A DNA stretch of 50,148 nt, taken from Hominenteromicrobium mulieris. GTDB lineage: Bacteria > Bacillota > Clostridia > Oscillospirales > Acutalibacteraceae. A program made the translations under genes and the position numbers. The notes below the pieces were generated by a model. It saw only the letters and a list, made by a program, of their open reading frames with translations, searched no databases and was not told where the DNA came from. The stretch lies in the NCBI GenBank assembly GCA_021029595.1, contig JAJJOY010000012.1, forward strand, positions 1-50,148, in the 5' to 3' direction. This document shows, piece by piece, positions 7,161 to 15,461 of this stretch; positions within the stretch are counted from its first letter, which is position 1, and each line of letters starts with the position of its first letter.

Positions 7161-7216
7161 GCACCTCCGTTTACCGAAGCTCCCTTACGGGGTCATTCCA
7201 GTATATACGGAGGTGC
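7161..7216 (-). promoter_or_regulatory. Hairpin covering the ribosome binding site of the 59-aa gene
   Basis: In the minus-strand transcript GCACCTCCGT (7216-7207) pairs perfectly with ACGGAGGTGC (7170-7161), across a 36-base spacer. The right arm contains the Shine-Dalgarno sequence of the 59-aa ORF and is followed by TTTTCT. It could act as a terminator after thiN, as a translational switch, or both. Confidence 0.55.
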
Positions 7217-7232
7217 ATCATTTGGTTACGGA

Positions 7233-7961
7233 TTATTTTTCGGTATCTTTTTTGTCTTCCGTTTCGGGCAGGCGGCTTTGAATCTCGCTTTGCGGCGGTT
7301 CTGCCGGCATATCCTTCGGCGTGTAGACAATGACGAGCGCACAGCCGATGTTCACGCGAATTTCCGCACGGTCGGAGATGATGCAGTTGCTCACGCCCAT
7401 TAAAGACGAACCCGCAGAGAGGTCTTTTTTCTCCAGCGGATACTGAAGACCCTCATACGTCAGGTTGCAGGAAGAGCCGTCAAACGGGAACACGGAGACC
7501 GTGGCGCCTTTCAGCTCCGTCAGCACAATGCGCCCACAGCGCACAACGAACACTTTGGTGTCTTCCGTACACAGCACCGCGCTGCCGCCGCGCTTGGAGA
7601 TATACAAAAGCACATCGAGGTTCGCCATGGAGTGATCGAAGCGGTCGCCGCCGAGGCCGCCGATAAGCACAAATGTCTTGTAGCCGAGCTTCTGCCCCAC
7701 CATGACGGCGCCCATCATATCGGTAACGTCCTTTTCAACGGGGAGCTTAATGGTGCGGATCGTCTCCGGCGGACGCTTTGCGGCGGAATCAAAATCGCCG
7801 ATGACAAGGTCGGGGCGAACGCCGTACTGCACAGCGGTGTCGTAGCCCGCATCCGCACAGATGACGTAGTGCTCTTTCGGATCGAATTCTTCAAAAACGG
7901 CGCCGGACGCCAGCGGAGCCGCGCCGATGATCATACATTTTTTGTCTTTGATAACTGCCAT
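7233..7961 (-). CDS. thiN: Thiamine pyrophosphokinase
   Basis: Transfers pyrophosphate from ATP to thiamine, giving thiamine diphosphate in one step in the cytosol. The protein is 242 residues. Catalytic-domain motifs are GDFDS (55-59), KDVTD (77-81) and GGLGGDRFDH (101-110), followed by a C-terminal beta domain with SLMGVSN that binds thiamine. A charged, Lys/Glu-rich tail extends beyond the usual end of about 215 residues. It overlaps rsgA by 31 bases. The rsgA-thiN order matches Bacillus, except that rpe, which lies between them there, is absent. Confidence 0.93.
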   Translation of the reverse strand: MAVIKDKKCMIIGAAPLASGAVFEEFDPKEHYVICADAGYDTAVQYGVRPDLVIGDFDSAAKRPPETIRTIKLPVEKDVTDMMGAVMVGQKLGYKTFVLIGGLGGDRFDHSMANLDVLLYISKRGGSAVLCTEDTKVFVVRCGRIVLTELKGATVSVFPFDGSSCNLTYEGLQYPLEKKDLSAGSSLMGVSNCIISDRAEIRVNIGCALVIVYTPKDMPAEPPQSEIQSRLPETEDKKDTEK

Positions 7962-8833
7962 TCCTTTATGTCCTTCACTTCGTTATACATTGCAATGTAA
8001 CTGTCTATGCGGGAGCGGGAAATTTTTCCCTCTTCCACAGCCTTCAATACCGCGCAGCCTTTTTCGCAGGTATGCGAGCAGGAGGTAAATTTACATTCGC
8101 CGAGGTACGGCGCAAACTCCCTGAATCCCTCCGGCAGCTCCTCCTTGCGGAACAGCTCGTAGCGCTCAATATCCATGGTGGAAAAGCCGGGCGTATCGGC
8201 CACATAGCCGCCCTCCACGGGGTACAGCTCCACGTGACGCGTGGTGTGGCGGCCGCGGCCGAGCTTTTTGCTGGTCTCACCCGTCGCAAGCTCCAGCTCC
8301 GGCACAAGCAGGTTCAAAAGCGTGGATTTGCCCACGCCGGAGTTACCCGTAAATGCGGAGATGCAGCCCGTAAGCTCCGGGCGCAGGTCATCCACGCCCA
8401 CGCCGTCCGCCGCCGAGACGAAGTAGCACCGAATGCCGATGCTGCCGTAAATGTCTTTCAGCTCCGTCGTATCGCTTAGGTCGGTCTTTGTGAACACGAG
8501 CACAGGCTCGATGCCCTTTAGCTCCGCCGCGGCGATGGTTTTATCGATGATGAGGGTGCTGGGCTGTGGGTCGCAGACGGAAGACACGACAAACAGCTTA
8601 TCGAGGTTTGCAAGCGGCGGGCGCACAAGAAAGTTTTTGCGCGGCAAAATCTCCTGCACGTAACCCTCATCGTTCGCGTCCACTTCAATGCGGACGCGGT
8701 CGCCGGCATACGGCGAAATTTTATCTTTACGGAACTTGCCTCTTGCGCGGCAGGCGTGCAACACATCGCCGCAATGCACGTAGTAGAACCCGCCGATGCC
8801 CTTGATGACCAGCCCTTCTTTCATTTCGCCCAT
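7931..8833 (-). CDS. rsgA: Ribosome small subunit-dependent GTPase A
   Basis: RsgA (CpgA) is a circularly permuted GTPase that assists late 30S maturation. From the chosen start it has 300 residues, close to the 298 of B. subtilis. The order is an N-terminal OB fold, G4 TKTD, then G1 GNSGVGKST, then G3 DTPGF, then a C-terminal zinc knuckle with Cys and His residues (CKFTSCSHTCEKGC). ATG at 8833 follows the prkC stop directly (TAATATG). A longer frame reaching into prkC exists but is not supported. In Firmicutes this protein is a PrkC phosphorylation substrate, and the two genes are adjacent here. Confidence 0.95.
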   Translation of the reverse strand: MGEMKEGLVIKGIGGFYYVHCGDVLHACRARGKFRKDKISPYAGDRVRIEVDANDEGYVQEILPRKNFLVRPPLANLDKLFVVSSVCDPQPSTLIIDKTIAAAELKGIEPVLVFTKTDLSDTTELKDIYGSIGIRCYFVSAADGVGVDDLRPELTGCISAFTGNSGVGKSTLLNLLVPELELATGETSKKLGRGRHTTRHVELYPVEGGYVADTPGFSTMDIERYELFRKEELPEGFREFAPYLGECKFTSCSHTCEKGCAVLKAVEEGKISRSRIDSYIAMYNEVKDIKEWQLSKTKNV

Positions 8834-8834
8834 A

Positions 8835-10892
8835 TTAATCTTCGTGCGCCGTGACCGAGCCGTCGGATTCACTCATGTCACCGCCGTTGTCCGGCGTCGG
8901 GGTCGGTTCCGGCTCCGGCGTTGCATACGACTGCTGCGAGGTCACGTTGATGCTCTGCGTGGTGTAATCAATCTCCGCCGTGATATACTGCTGGTCGTTC
9001 AGCGTGATGACAAGGTTCGCGCGGTCTTTGCCCGTGAACGTCATGTTGGAGTACGGAGAAGTCGAGGGGTTCACCGTGCGCGTCTCAATGAGCGTACCGT
9101 CCACGTAGATCTTCATCGTAAGATCATCCGATACACCGCCGGGCAGCGGAATATCGTAATAGACATCTTTCTGTGCGCCCTTGCCGGAGCTGACCGTTAC
9201 GGTGACGACCGAGCCCTTCTTCGCCTTTTCGCCCTCGTTCGGGGAAACGGAAAGCACGGTGTTTTCGTCCTTGTCACTCTCGTCGTCGTATTCTGCTGTG
9301 ACCACAAAGCCTGCGGCTTCCAGCTCCTCTTTCGCGGCGCTGTACTGGTAGCCGACGATGTTCGGGATCACGGCGCTTTCCGTAGACGGGCCGGAGCTGA
9401 CGTAGATTGTGACCGTGGTGCCGGTAGAAACGGTAGAGCCTGCCGCCGGGTCGGTCTTGACGACGTAACCGACTGCGGTGTCGTCATCGGCGACTGCCTG
9501 AATCTTCGGCGAAAGGTTCAGTGCCTTCAGCGCGTCATACGCATCCTGCTGCTTATAGCCCTTCACGTCTTCCACAACGACCTGCTCGGCCTCGCCGTTG
9601 ACGGTGAGCGAAACGGTCTTGCCCTTTTTTACGGTCATGCCGGCCGCCGGGGTTTGGCGCAGCACCTCGCCCGGCTGCTTGCTGGGCACGTTGCCGTAGG
9701 TGATCTCAAACGTGAGGTCCGCATATTCACTGTTCCCCTCAATATCGGACGCATAAATCTTCCCGACAAAGTTTGGCAGGACGATCTCATCAGAGGTCTT
9801 GTTTGTGGAGGCCGTCAGATTCTGAAGATACCGCCAACCGAAAATGCCTCCTACCACAAGGGCTACAACAATGACAGCCGCCACGATGCCCTTGATGATG
9901 TTGGAAGCGCGCGCGCCGTTTTTGGAACGCACATATTCTTCTTCATACTCGTAGTTGTCGTTATACTTCTGCGGCGCTGCGTTCTGCTGCACGTTGCCGT
10001 AAATATCCGCAGAGGTGCCCGCATACGCGCGGTCAACCTGCTCGCCGTAGCGGAACACAATTTCCGGGTTGCGGCGGAAGCGCTCCACGTCCTCCAGCAT
10101 ATCCGCTGCCGAGGGGAAGCGCTGCGCCGGGTTTTTCTCCATGGCGTGCATCGTAATCTCTTCGAGGCCCTTCGGAATGGACGGGTTGATGCGCGAGGGC
10201 GGTGTGGGCTCTGCCTGCATCTGCATGATAGCGACGGAAACCGCGTTATCCGCAACGAACGGCAGCTGACCCGTGAGCATTTCATACAGCATGACGCCCA
10301 CGGAATAAATATCGGCCTTATCGTTGATATAACCGCCGCGCGCCTGCTCCGGCGCGATATAATGCACAGAGCCGATGGCCTTGTCGGTCATGGTCTGCGT
10401 TTCTGCCTGCGAGAAGCGTGCGATGCCGAAATCCGTCACCTTAATGGTGCCGTCCTCGAGCAGCATGATGTTCTGCGGCTTGATGTCTCTGTGAATGATG
10501 CCTTTTTCGTGGGCGTGCTGCAAAGCGCGGAGGATTTGCACCGTAAAGTACAGCGCCTCTCTCCATTTGATCTCGCCCTGCTGCTCAATATACTGCTTCA
10601 AGGTGATGCCATCGATATACTCCATGACGATGTACTGAATGCGGTCACCAAAGCTGACATCATAGACCTTGACGATATTCGGGTGCGAAAGCACCGCAAT
10701 GGCTTTCGATTCATTGCGGAAGCGACGCAGAAAATCGCTGTTGCCCGCAAGCTCTTCCTTTAAAATTTTAATGGCAACCCAACGCTTTTCAATATTGTCA
10801 TACGCCTTATACACATACGCCATGCCGCCTACGCCGAGAAGCTCGTGGATCTCATAGCGGCCGTCTAAACGTTTACCAATATATTTATCCAT
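8835..10892 (-). CDS. prkC: PASTA-domain Ser/Thr protein kinase
   Basis: This membrane kinase senses peptidoglycan fragments and, in Bacillus, triggers spore germination. Of 685 residues, the kinase domain spans about 1-275: glycine loop LGVGGMAYVYKA at 19-30, Lys42, HRDIKPQN at 134-141, DFG at 154-156. A cytosolic linker follows, then one membrane helix at about 333-353. Outside the cell there are three PASTA repeats (about 370-575), each with a P-x-G-x(n)-TV core, and a C-terminal Thr/Ser-rich beta region of about 100 residues ending in Pro/Thr repeats. Ribosome binding site GAAAGG. The stop abuts rsgA and the phosphatase gene lies 16 bases upstream. Confidence 0.96.
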   Translation of the reverse strand: MDKYIGKRLDGRYEIHELLGVGGMAYVYKAYDNIEKRWVAIKILKEELAGNSDFLRRFRNESKAIAVLSHPNIVKVYDVSFGDRIQYIVMEYIDGITLKQYIEQQGEIKWREALYFTVQILRALQHAHEKGIIHRDIKPQNIMLLEDGTIKVTDFGIARFSQAETQTMTDKAIGSVHYIAPEQARGGYINDKADIYSVGVMLYEMLTGQLPFVADNAVSVAIMQMQAEPTPPSRINPSIPKGLEEITMHAMEKNPAQRFPSAADMLEDVERFRRNPEIVFRYGEQVDRAYAGTSADIYGNVQQNAAPQKYNDNYEYEEEYVRSKNGARASNIIKGIVAAVIVVALVVGGIFGWRYLQNLTASTNKTSDEIVLPNFVGKIYASDIEGNSEYADLTFEITYGNVPSKQPGEVLRQTPAAGMTVKKGKTVSLTVNGEAEQVVVEDVKGYKQQDAYDALKALNLSPKIQAVADDDTAVGYVVKTDPAAGSTVSTGTTVTIYVSSGPSTESAVIPNIVGYQYSAAKEELEAAGFVVTAEYDDESDKDENTVLSVSPNEGEKAKKGSVVTVTVSSGKGAQKDVYYDIPLPGGVSDDLTMKIYVDGTLIETRTVNPSTSPYSNMTFTGKDRANLVITLNDQQYITAEIDYTTQSINVTSQQSYATPEPEPTPTPDNGGDMSESDGSVTAHED

Positions 10893-10908
10893 TCTTTTTC
10901 ATCCTTTC

Positions 10909-11640
10909 TCAGCGGTTCTCGATCACCGCGACGGTCACATTATCGCTGCCGCCCTTGCTGTTTGCATAGCGGATCAGCTCATCGGCGAGTTCTTCTCCCT
11001 GATAGTTGCTGATGAAAAGCAGCAGCGTGTCGCGCTCTAAGTAATTGCTCAGGCCGTCTGTGCAGGAAAGCGCCAGATCGCCGGGCTCGAATTTGTAGCA
11101 GCCGTAATCGCACTCCACCTCGGGGTGCACGCCCACAACGCGCGTGATGAGGTTGCGCTGCGGGTGCACACGCGCTTCGTCCTCCGTGATGGCACCGCTT
11201 TCCACAAGCTGCTGCACAAAGGAATGGTCGGTCGTAACCTGTTTTACGCCAAGCGCCGTCTTTAAGTAGCAGCGGCTGTCGCCTGCGTGGGCAATGTGCA
11301 GCACGCCGCCCGCCGCAATGCTGACGACGACCGTGGTGCCCATACCGTTTAAGGCCGGGTCTTCCTGCGCGCGGTGCAGCACCGCCGCGTTCGCGTCATT
11401 GATTGCATGCAGCATTATGTCGCGCACTGCGTCTTCTTCCATATCCGGCGTGTAGTTTTCCGTGATCGCTTTGCAGATGGCGTCGCAGGCAACACTGCTT
11501 GCAATGTTGCCGCCGTTTACGCCGCCCATACCGTCGCAAACCACGGTCCACGCGCTGCCGTCCGAAAAAGTGCCACAGCGGCAGATGTCCTGGTTAGAGC
11601 TGCGCACCTGTCCGATATCCGTTTTGCATACCGCGTACAT
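10909..11640 (-). CDS. prpC: PP2C-type Ser/Thr protein phosphatase
   Basis: This is the Mn-dependent phosphatase that reverses PrkC phosphorylation. The 243-residue protein has the PPM metal motifs: the early SSNQD, DGMGG at 36-40, AHAGDSR in the middle, CTDGLS, and GGSDNVT near the end. Its start overlaps the rlmN stop by one base (TAATG), with GGGAGGT as ribosome binding site inside the end of rlmN. Pairing with prkC in one transcript is the standard arrangement. Confidence 0.96.
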   Translation of the reverse strand: MYAVCKTDIGQVRSSNQDICRCGTFSDGSAWTVVCDGMGGVNGGNIASSVACDAICKAITENYTPDMEEDAVRDIMLHAINDANAAVLHRAQEDPALNGMGTTVVVSIAAGGVLHIAHAGDSRCYLKTALGVKQVTTDHSFVQQLVESGAITEDEARVHPQRNLITRVVGVHPEVECDYGCYKFEPGDLALSCTDGLSNYLERDTLLLFISNYQGEELADELIRYANSKGGSDNVTVAVIENR

Positions 11641-12677
11641 TAGACTGTACCTCCCTGTTCATTGCGTCGACGGAGCTGTCCGCAGGACGCTTCTATATCC
11701 GATCCGAGCGTGCGCCGGACGGTAGCGGTGATGCCTCGTTTTTCGAGGATCGCCGTGAATTTTCTGAGTCTCTCCTCCCCGCTTTTGCGGTAGCCCGTGC
11801 CGGTGACGTCATTTACCGGAATGAGGTTCACGTGGGCGATGATGCCACGCAGGCGGGATGCAAGCTCGTTTGCGCAGACATCGCTGTCGTTCACACCGCT
11901 GATCATAGCGTATTCAAAGGAGATGCGACGGCCCGTTACGTCGGAATAATAGCGGCAGGCTTTTAAGAGCTGCTCCACGTTCCACTTGCGGTTGACCGGC
12001 ATGGTGCGGCTTCTGATCTCGTCGTTCGGCGCATGCAGCGAAACGGAAAGCGTCAGCTGCAGCTTGCGGTCGGCAAGATCGTAAATTTTTTCGACAAGCC
12101 CGCAAGTTGAAAGCGAAATATGCCGCATACCTATATTAAGCCCGTTTTCTGACGAAACAAGCTCCAAAAATCTTAAAACATTCTTATAATTGTCAAGCGG
12201 CTCGCCCATGCCCATCAAAACGACATTCGAGATGCGCTCGCCGATGTCCTTCTGCGCCGTTTGGATTTCCGAAATCATCTCGCTCGGCAAAAGATCGCGC
12301 GAAAAGCCGCTTTTGCCCGTGGCACAGAACGTGCAGCCCATTTTGCAGCCCACCTGTGTGGAAATGCAAATGGAGTAGCCGTGTTTATATTTCATGAGGA
12401 CGGATTCAATCATCTCACCGTCGTTCAAGCGGAAAAGATACTTTTTGGTGCCGTCTATTTTGGAAACGCGCCGAATGGCGATCTCCGTATTTCGTATTTC
12501 AAAGCTTTCTTTTAAAGCGACGCGCAGATCTTTGGAAAGGTCCGTCATCTCGTCAAACGAGGTCGCGCCGCGCTGATGTAGCCAGCGGTATACCTGTGCT
12601 GCGCGGAATTTTTGCAAGCCGCGCAAGGCAAAGTCCTCCTGCAGCTCCGAAAGCAGCATGGATTTAATATCGGTCAA
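11640..12677 (-). CDS. rlmN: Dual-specificity 23S rRNA/tRNA adenine-C2 methyltransferase
   Basis: This radical-SAM enzyme methylates A2503 of 23S rRNA and A37 of some tRNAs. The 345-residue protein has the CxxxCxxC cluster at Cys111, Cys115 and Cys118 (GCKMGCTFCATG), GMGEP, and the catalytic Cys near the C-terminus (SCGQL, about residue 332). The start is TTG at 12677. AAGGAG lies 8 bases upstream and TTG overlaps the rsmB stop (TTGA). The next ATG, six codons in, lacks a good site. Cfr is an alternative family, but the housekeeping operon context argues for RlmN. Confidence 0.95.
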   Translation of the reverse strand: MTDIKSMLLSELQEDFALRGLQKFRAAQVYRWLHQRGATSFDEMTDLSKDLRVALKESFEIRNTEIAIRRVSKIDGTKKYLFRLNDGEMIESVLMKYKHGYSICISTQVGCKMGCTFCATGKSGFSRDLLPSEMISEIQTAQKDIGERISNVVLMGMGEPLDNYKNVLRFLELVSSENGLNIGMRHISLSTCGLVEKIYDLADRKLQLTLSVSLHAPNDEIRSRTMPVNRKWNVEQLLKACRYYSDVTGRRISFEYAMISGVNDSDVCANELASRLRGIIAHVNLIPVNDVTGTGYRKSGEERLRKFTAILEKRGITATVRRTLGSDIEASCGQLRRRNEQGGTV

Positions 12678-14008
12678 CGCTTCGTCTCCTTCCCTGTTTC
12701 TATTTTTCTGCGCATGGCGGCGGCGAAAAAGCCGTCTCCGCCGTGGTCCATGGGCATCATGGTGCGCATGAATTTCGGTTCGTTCACCGTGTGGGATATG
12801 CCCTCCGTTTCGGGCAGATCATACGGTTCAAACTCCGGATGGCACTTTAAAAATTCGGTCACCACCGCGCCGTTTTCCGCATTGCGCAACGTGCACGTGG
12901 AATAAAACAGTATACCGCCCGGACGTACAAGCTGTGCGGAATGCTCCAAAATTTTGAGCTGCAACGCAGGCAACTCTTTAAAGCTCTCCTGCTTTTTGTA
13001 GCGGATTTCCGGCTTGCGTCGAATAACCCCGAGTCCGGAGCACGGCACATCGCACAGCACGCGGTCGTACTGCTTTTCACACACACCGGTCGCGGCATCG
13101 CGCACGGCGGCGTGAATGAGGCTCAAGCCTAATCTCTCCGCGCCTTTTTTGATGAGGTTCACGCGGCCTTTGTATAGATCGAACGCATCGAGCACGCCTG
13201 TGTTTTCCATGTATTCCGCAAGCGTGAAGCTCTTGCCGCCCGGCGCTGCACAGACATCCGCAAGCCGCTCTCCGGGCTGCGGTGAAACAAACGCACACAA
13301 AAGCTGCGAAGAAAGATCCTGCACATGGAATTTGCCTTCCGCAAAGCCCGGCAAACCGGTAACATCGCCCGTGCCGTGCACGCAAAGGGCGTTTTGGAGC
13401 ACCGCTTTCTCCGCGGTGTTTTCCGGCAGCGACTGTATCAAATCGTCCACCGTGGTCTTGAGCGGATTTATGCGGATATACGTTTCCGCCCGCTCGGACA
13501 TAGCCTTTAACAAATCTATGCAAACGGTCTCGCCGTAATCCTTTTTAAAGCTCTCGATGATCGGCTGCGGAATGTTATAGCGAACGCTGAGGTCATCTTC
13601 GGGAATGATTACCTCATGCCAACCGCGCGCAAAGCTGCGCAGCACACCGTTCACGAAGTTTTTATACTGCCCGCGCCGATATTCTGCCGCGCACAAAACG
13701 GCTTCGTTCACGGCGGCGGAATCCGGCACACGGTCAAGGTACATCATTTGATACACGGCGATACGCAAGATGTTGAGCACCGTGCCGTCCAGCTTCTGCT
13801 TCGGTTTTGCGAGGAACTTGCGAATATAAAAATCGAGCGTCAGACGCTTTTCCAAAACGCCATAGAAAATGGTAGAGGCCAGCGCCGCGTCGCGCGGAGA
13901 AAGCTCCGCCGCGCGAATGGCTTTATCGATGACGATGTTCGAGTAGCCCTCGTTTTCCGTCACCTCGGAAAGCGCCGTAAGCGCCGTTTTTCGGGAAGAA
14001 GTCGCCAT
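12674..14008 (-). CDS. rsmB: 16S rRNA (cytosine-967-C5) methyltransferase
   Basis: This 444-residue protein combines an N-terminal NusB-like RNA-binding domain (about 1-140) with a C-terminal SAM methyltransferase. The SAM loop is DVCAAPGGKSF. The first Cys motif is CDVPCSGLGVIRRKPEIR, and the second, catalytic one is STCT. Spacing to fmt is one base, with the ribosome binding site GAAGG inside the fmt 3' end. The fmt-rsmB-rlmN order is the conserved Firmicutes operon order. Confidence 0.95.
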   Translation of the reverse strand: MATSSRKTALTALSEVTENEGYSNIVIDKAIRAAELSPRDAALASTIFYGVLEKRLTLDFYIRKFLAKPKQKLDGTVLNILRIAVYQMMYLDRVPDSAAVNEAVLCAAEYRRGQYKNFVNGVLRSFARGWHEVIIPEDDLSVRYNIPQPIIESFKKDYGETVCIDLLKAMSERAETYIRINPLKTTVDDLIQSLPENTAEKAVLQNALCVHGTGDVTGLPGFAEGKFHVQDLSSQLLCAFVSPQPGERLADVCAAPGGKSFTLAEYMENTGVLDAFDLYKGRVNLIKKGAERLGLSLIHAAVRDAATGVCEKQYDRVLCDVPCSGLGVIRRKPEIRYKKQESFKELPALQLKILEHSAQLVRPGGILFYSTCTLRNAENGAVVTEFLKCHPEFEPYDLPETEGISHTVNEPKFMRTMMPMDHGGDGFFAAAMRRKIETGKETKR

Positions 14009-14009
14009 A

Positions 14010-14927
14010 TTACTGAACCTTCGCCTTTGCTTCTATCGCGTGACCGCGCAGATAATCGCTGCCGCGCATACGCTTGCCGTTTTCCGGCTGAATTTCAATG
14101 AGCTGCACGGCATTTTCGCCGCAGCAAACGGCCATTTCGCCGCCGATCACCGCAATTTCGCCCGGTTCCCCTTTGCCGACAACGACTTTCGTCCTGTGCA
14201 GCTTCATGCGTTTGCCCTCTAGCGTGAAAAACGCGGACGGCCACGGGTTCAAACCGCGCACAAGGTCGTGCACGCGCTCGGCGGGCTGTGTCCAATCGAT
14301 TGCGCCCATCTCCTTACGGATCATCGGCGCGTGGATTGCTTCCGCATCGTTCTGCGGCTGCGGGGTGATGGTGTCGAGCTTATCAATGGTATCGACGAGC
14401 AGCTCAGCACCGAGCACCATCAGGCGGTCGAAAAGCTCGCCTGCAGTCTCGTCTTCACCAATAGGCGTTTCCGCTTTCGCCAGCATGTCTCCGGTGTCTA
14501 TGCCATCTGCCATCTGCATGATGGTCACACCGGTGATTTTATCGCCGTTCAGCACCGCCCACTGGATCGGCGCGGCGCCGCGGTACTTCGGCAGCAAAGA
14601 GCCGTGCACGTTGATGCACCCGCGCGGCGGGATGTTCAGCACACGCGGCGGCAGAATCTTTCCATACGCCGCAACAACGATAAGCTCCGGCGCAAGCGCC
14701 TTCAAATGCGCTATTTCGTCTTCATTATTTTTAAATGTCGTCGGCTGACGCACTTCAATGTTGTGTGCCATTGCCGTTTCTTTTACGGGCGGCGGCAGCA
14801 GCTTGTGCCCCCTGCCCTTCGGCTTATCCGGCTGGGTATAGACCGCCAAAATCTCATGGCCGCGCTCCAGAAGCGCGTTGAGGCTCGGTACGGCAAAATC
14901 CGGTGTGCCCATGAATACGATGCGCAT
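14010..14927 (-). CDS. fmt: Methionyl-tRNA formyltransferase
   Basis: Formylates initiator Met-tRNA using 10-formyl-tetrahydrofolate. The start at 14927 is supported by AGGAGGAATT just upstream and by the universal N-terminus MRIVFMGTPDFAVPSL. A longer frame to 15008 would run into def and is not used. The protein is 305 residues. It has the catalytic Asn/His region (NVHGSLLPKYRGAAPIQWA) and the downstream Asp segment (GVTIMQMADGIDTGDML). It lies 31 bases after def, which removes the formyl group its product installs. Confidence 0.96.
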   Translation of the reverse strand: MRIVFMGTPDFAVPSLNALLERGHEILAVYTQPDKPKGRGHKLLPPPVKETAMAHNIEVRQPTTFKNNEDEIAHLKALAPELIVVAAYGKILPPRVLNIPPRGCINVHGSLLPKYRGAAPIQWAVLNGDKITGVTIMQMADGIDTGDMLAKAETPIGEDETAGELFDRLMVLGAELLVDTIDKLDTITPQPQNDAEAIHAPMIRKEMGAIDWTQPAERVHDLVRGLNPWPSAFFTLEGKRMKLHRTKVVVGKGEPGEIAVIGGEMAVCCGENAVQLIEIQPENGKRMRGSDYLRGHAIEAKAKVQ

Positions 14928-14958
14928 GGAAATTCCTCCTTTTTCTCTAAATTCTGTC

Positions 14959-15426
14959 TTAGCTTTCCAGCTCGTCCGGCTCCAGCATGCGGCTGGCGCG
15001 CGTGACAAAGCATACGCCGTTCAGGTGGTCAATTTCATGGCAGAACGCACGGGCCAGCAGCTCTGTGCCGCTGATTTCAAACGTTTTTCCGTTTCTGTCC
15101 TGTGCGCGGACGGTGACGTTCATCGGGCGCTTGACCATGCCAAACTCACCCGGGAACGAGAGGCAGCCCTCTGCGCCGTCCTGCTCGCCGGAGGTTTTGA
15201 TGATTTCCGGGTTGATAAGCTCAATGCGGCCCTCGCCGACATCGATAACGACGATGCGGCGCAGCAAACCGACCTGCGGTGCAGCAAGGCCGACGCCGTT
15301 TGCGACCTCCATCGTCTCGTACATATCGTCAAGCAGCGTACAAAGCTTCTCGTCGAATTTTTCGACCGGGCGGCACATTTTGGTCAGCACGTCGTCGCCC
15401 TTTTTCACAATATTTCTAAGCGCCAT
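14959..15426 (-). CDS. def: Peptide deformylase
   Basis: Removes the N-formyl group from nascent peptides. All three metal/active-site motifs are present: GVGLAAPQVG, EGCLSFP and HEIDH. The protein is 155 residues. The chosen start is ATG at 15426, 8 bases from GGAG. A GTG nine bases upstream overlaps the ribosome binding site itself and is unlikely. Confidence 0.96.
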   Translation of the reverse strand: MALRNIVKKGDDVLTKMCRPVEKFDEKLCTLLDDMYETMEVANGVGLAAPQVGLLRRIVVIDVGEGRIELINPEIIKTSGEQDGAEGCLSFPGEFGMVKRPMNVTVRAQDRNGKTFEISGTELLARAFCHEIDHLNGVCFVTRASRMLEPDELES

Positions 15427-15461
15427 TTGCGGCACTCCTTTCCTGTGAATTTAAATTTCTG

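Noticed and set aside
8796-10763. A 655-codon open frame on the plus strand opposite prkC
   Set aside because: Antisense shadow of the kinase gene; low-complexity Arg/Val/His composition and no motif.
11640-12677. Cfr-type antibiotic resistance methyltransferase
   Set aside because: It sits in the standard rsmB-rlmN-prpC operon, which points to housekeeping RlmN.
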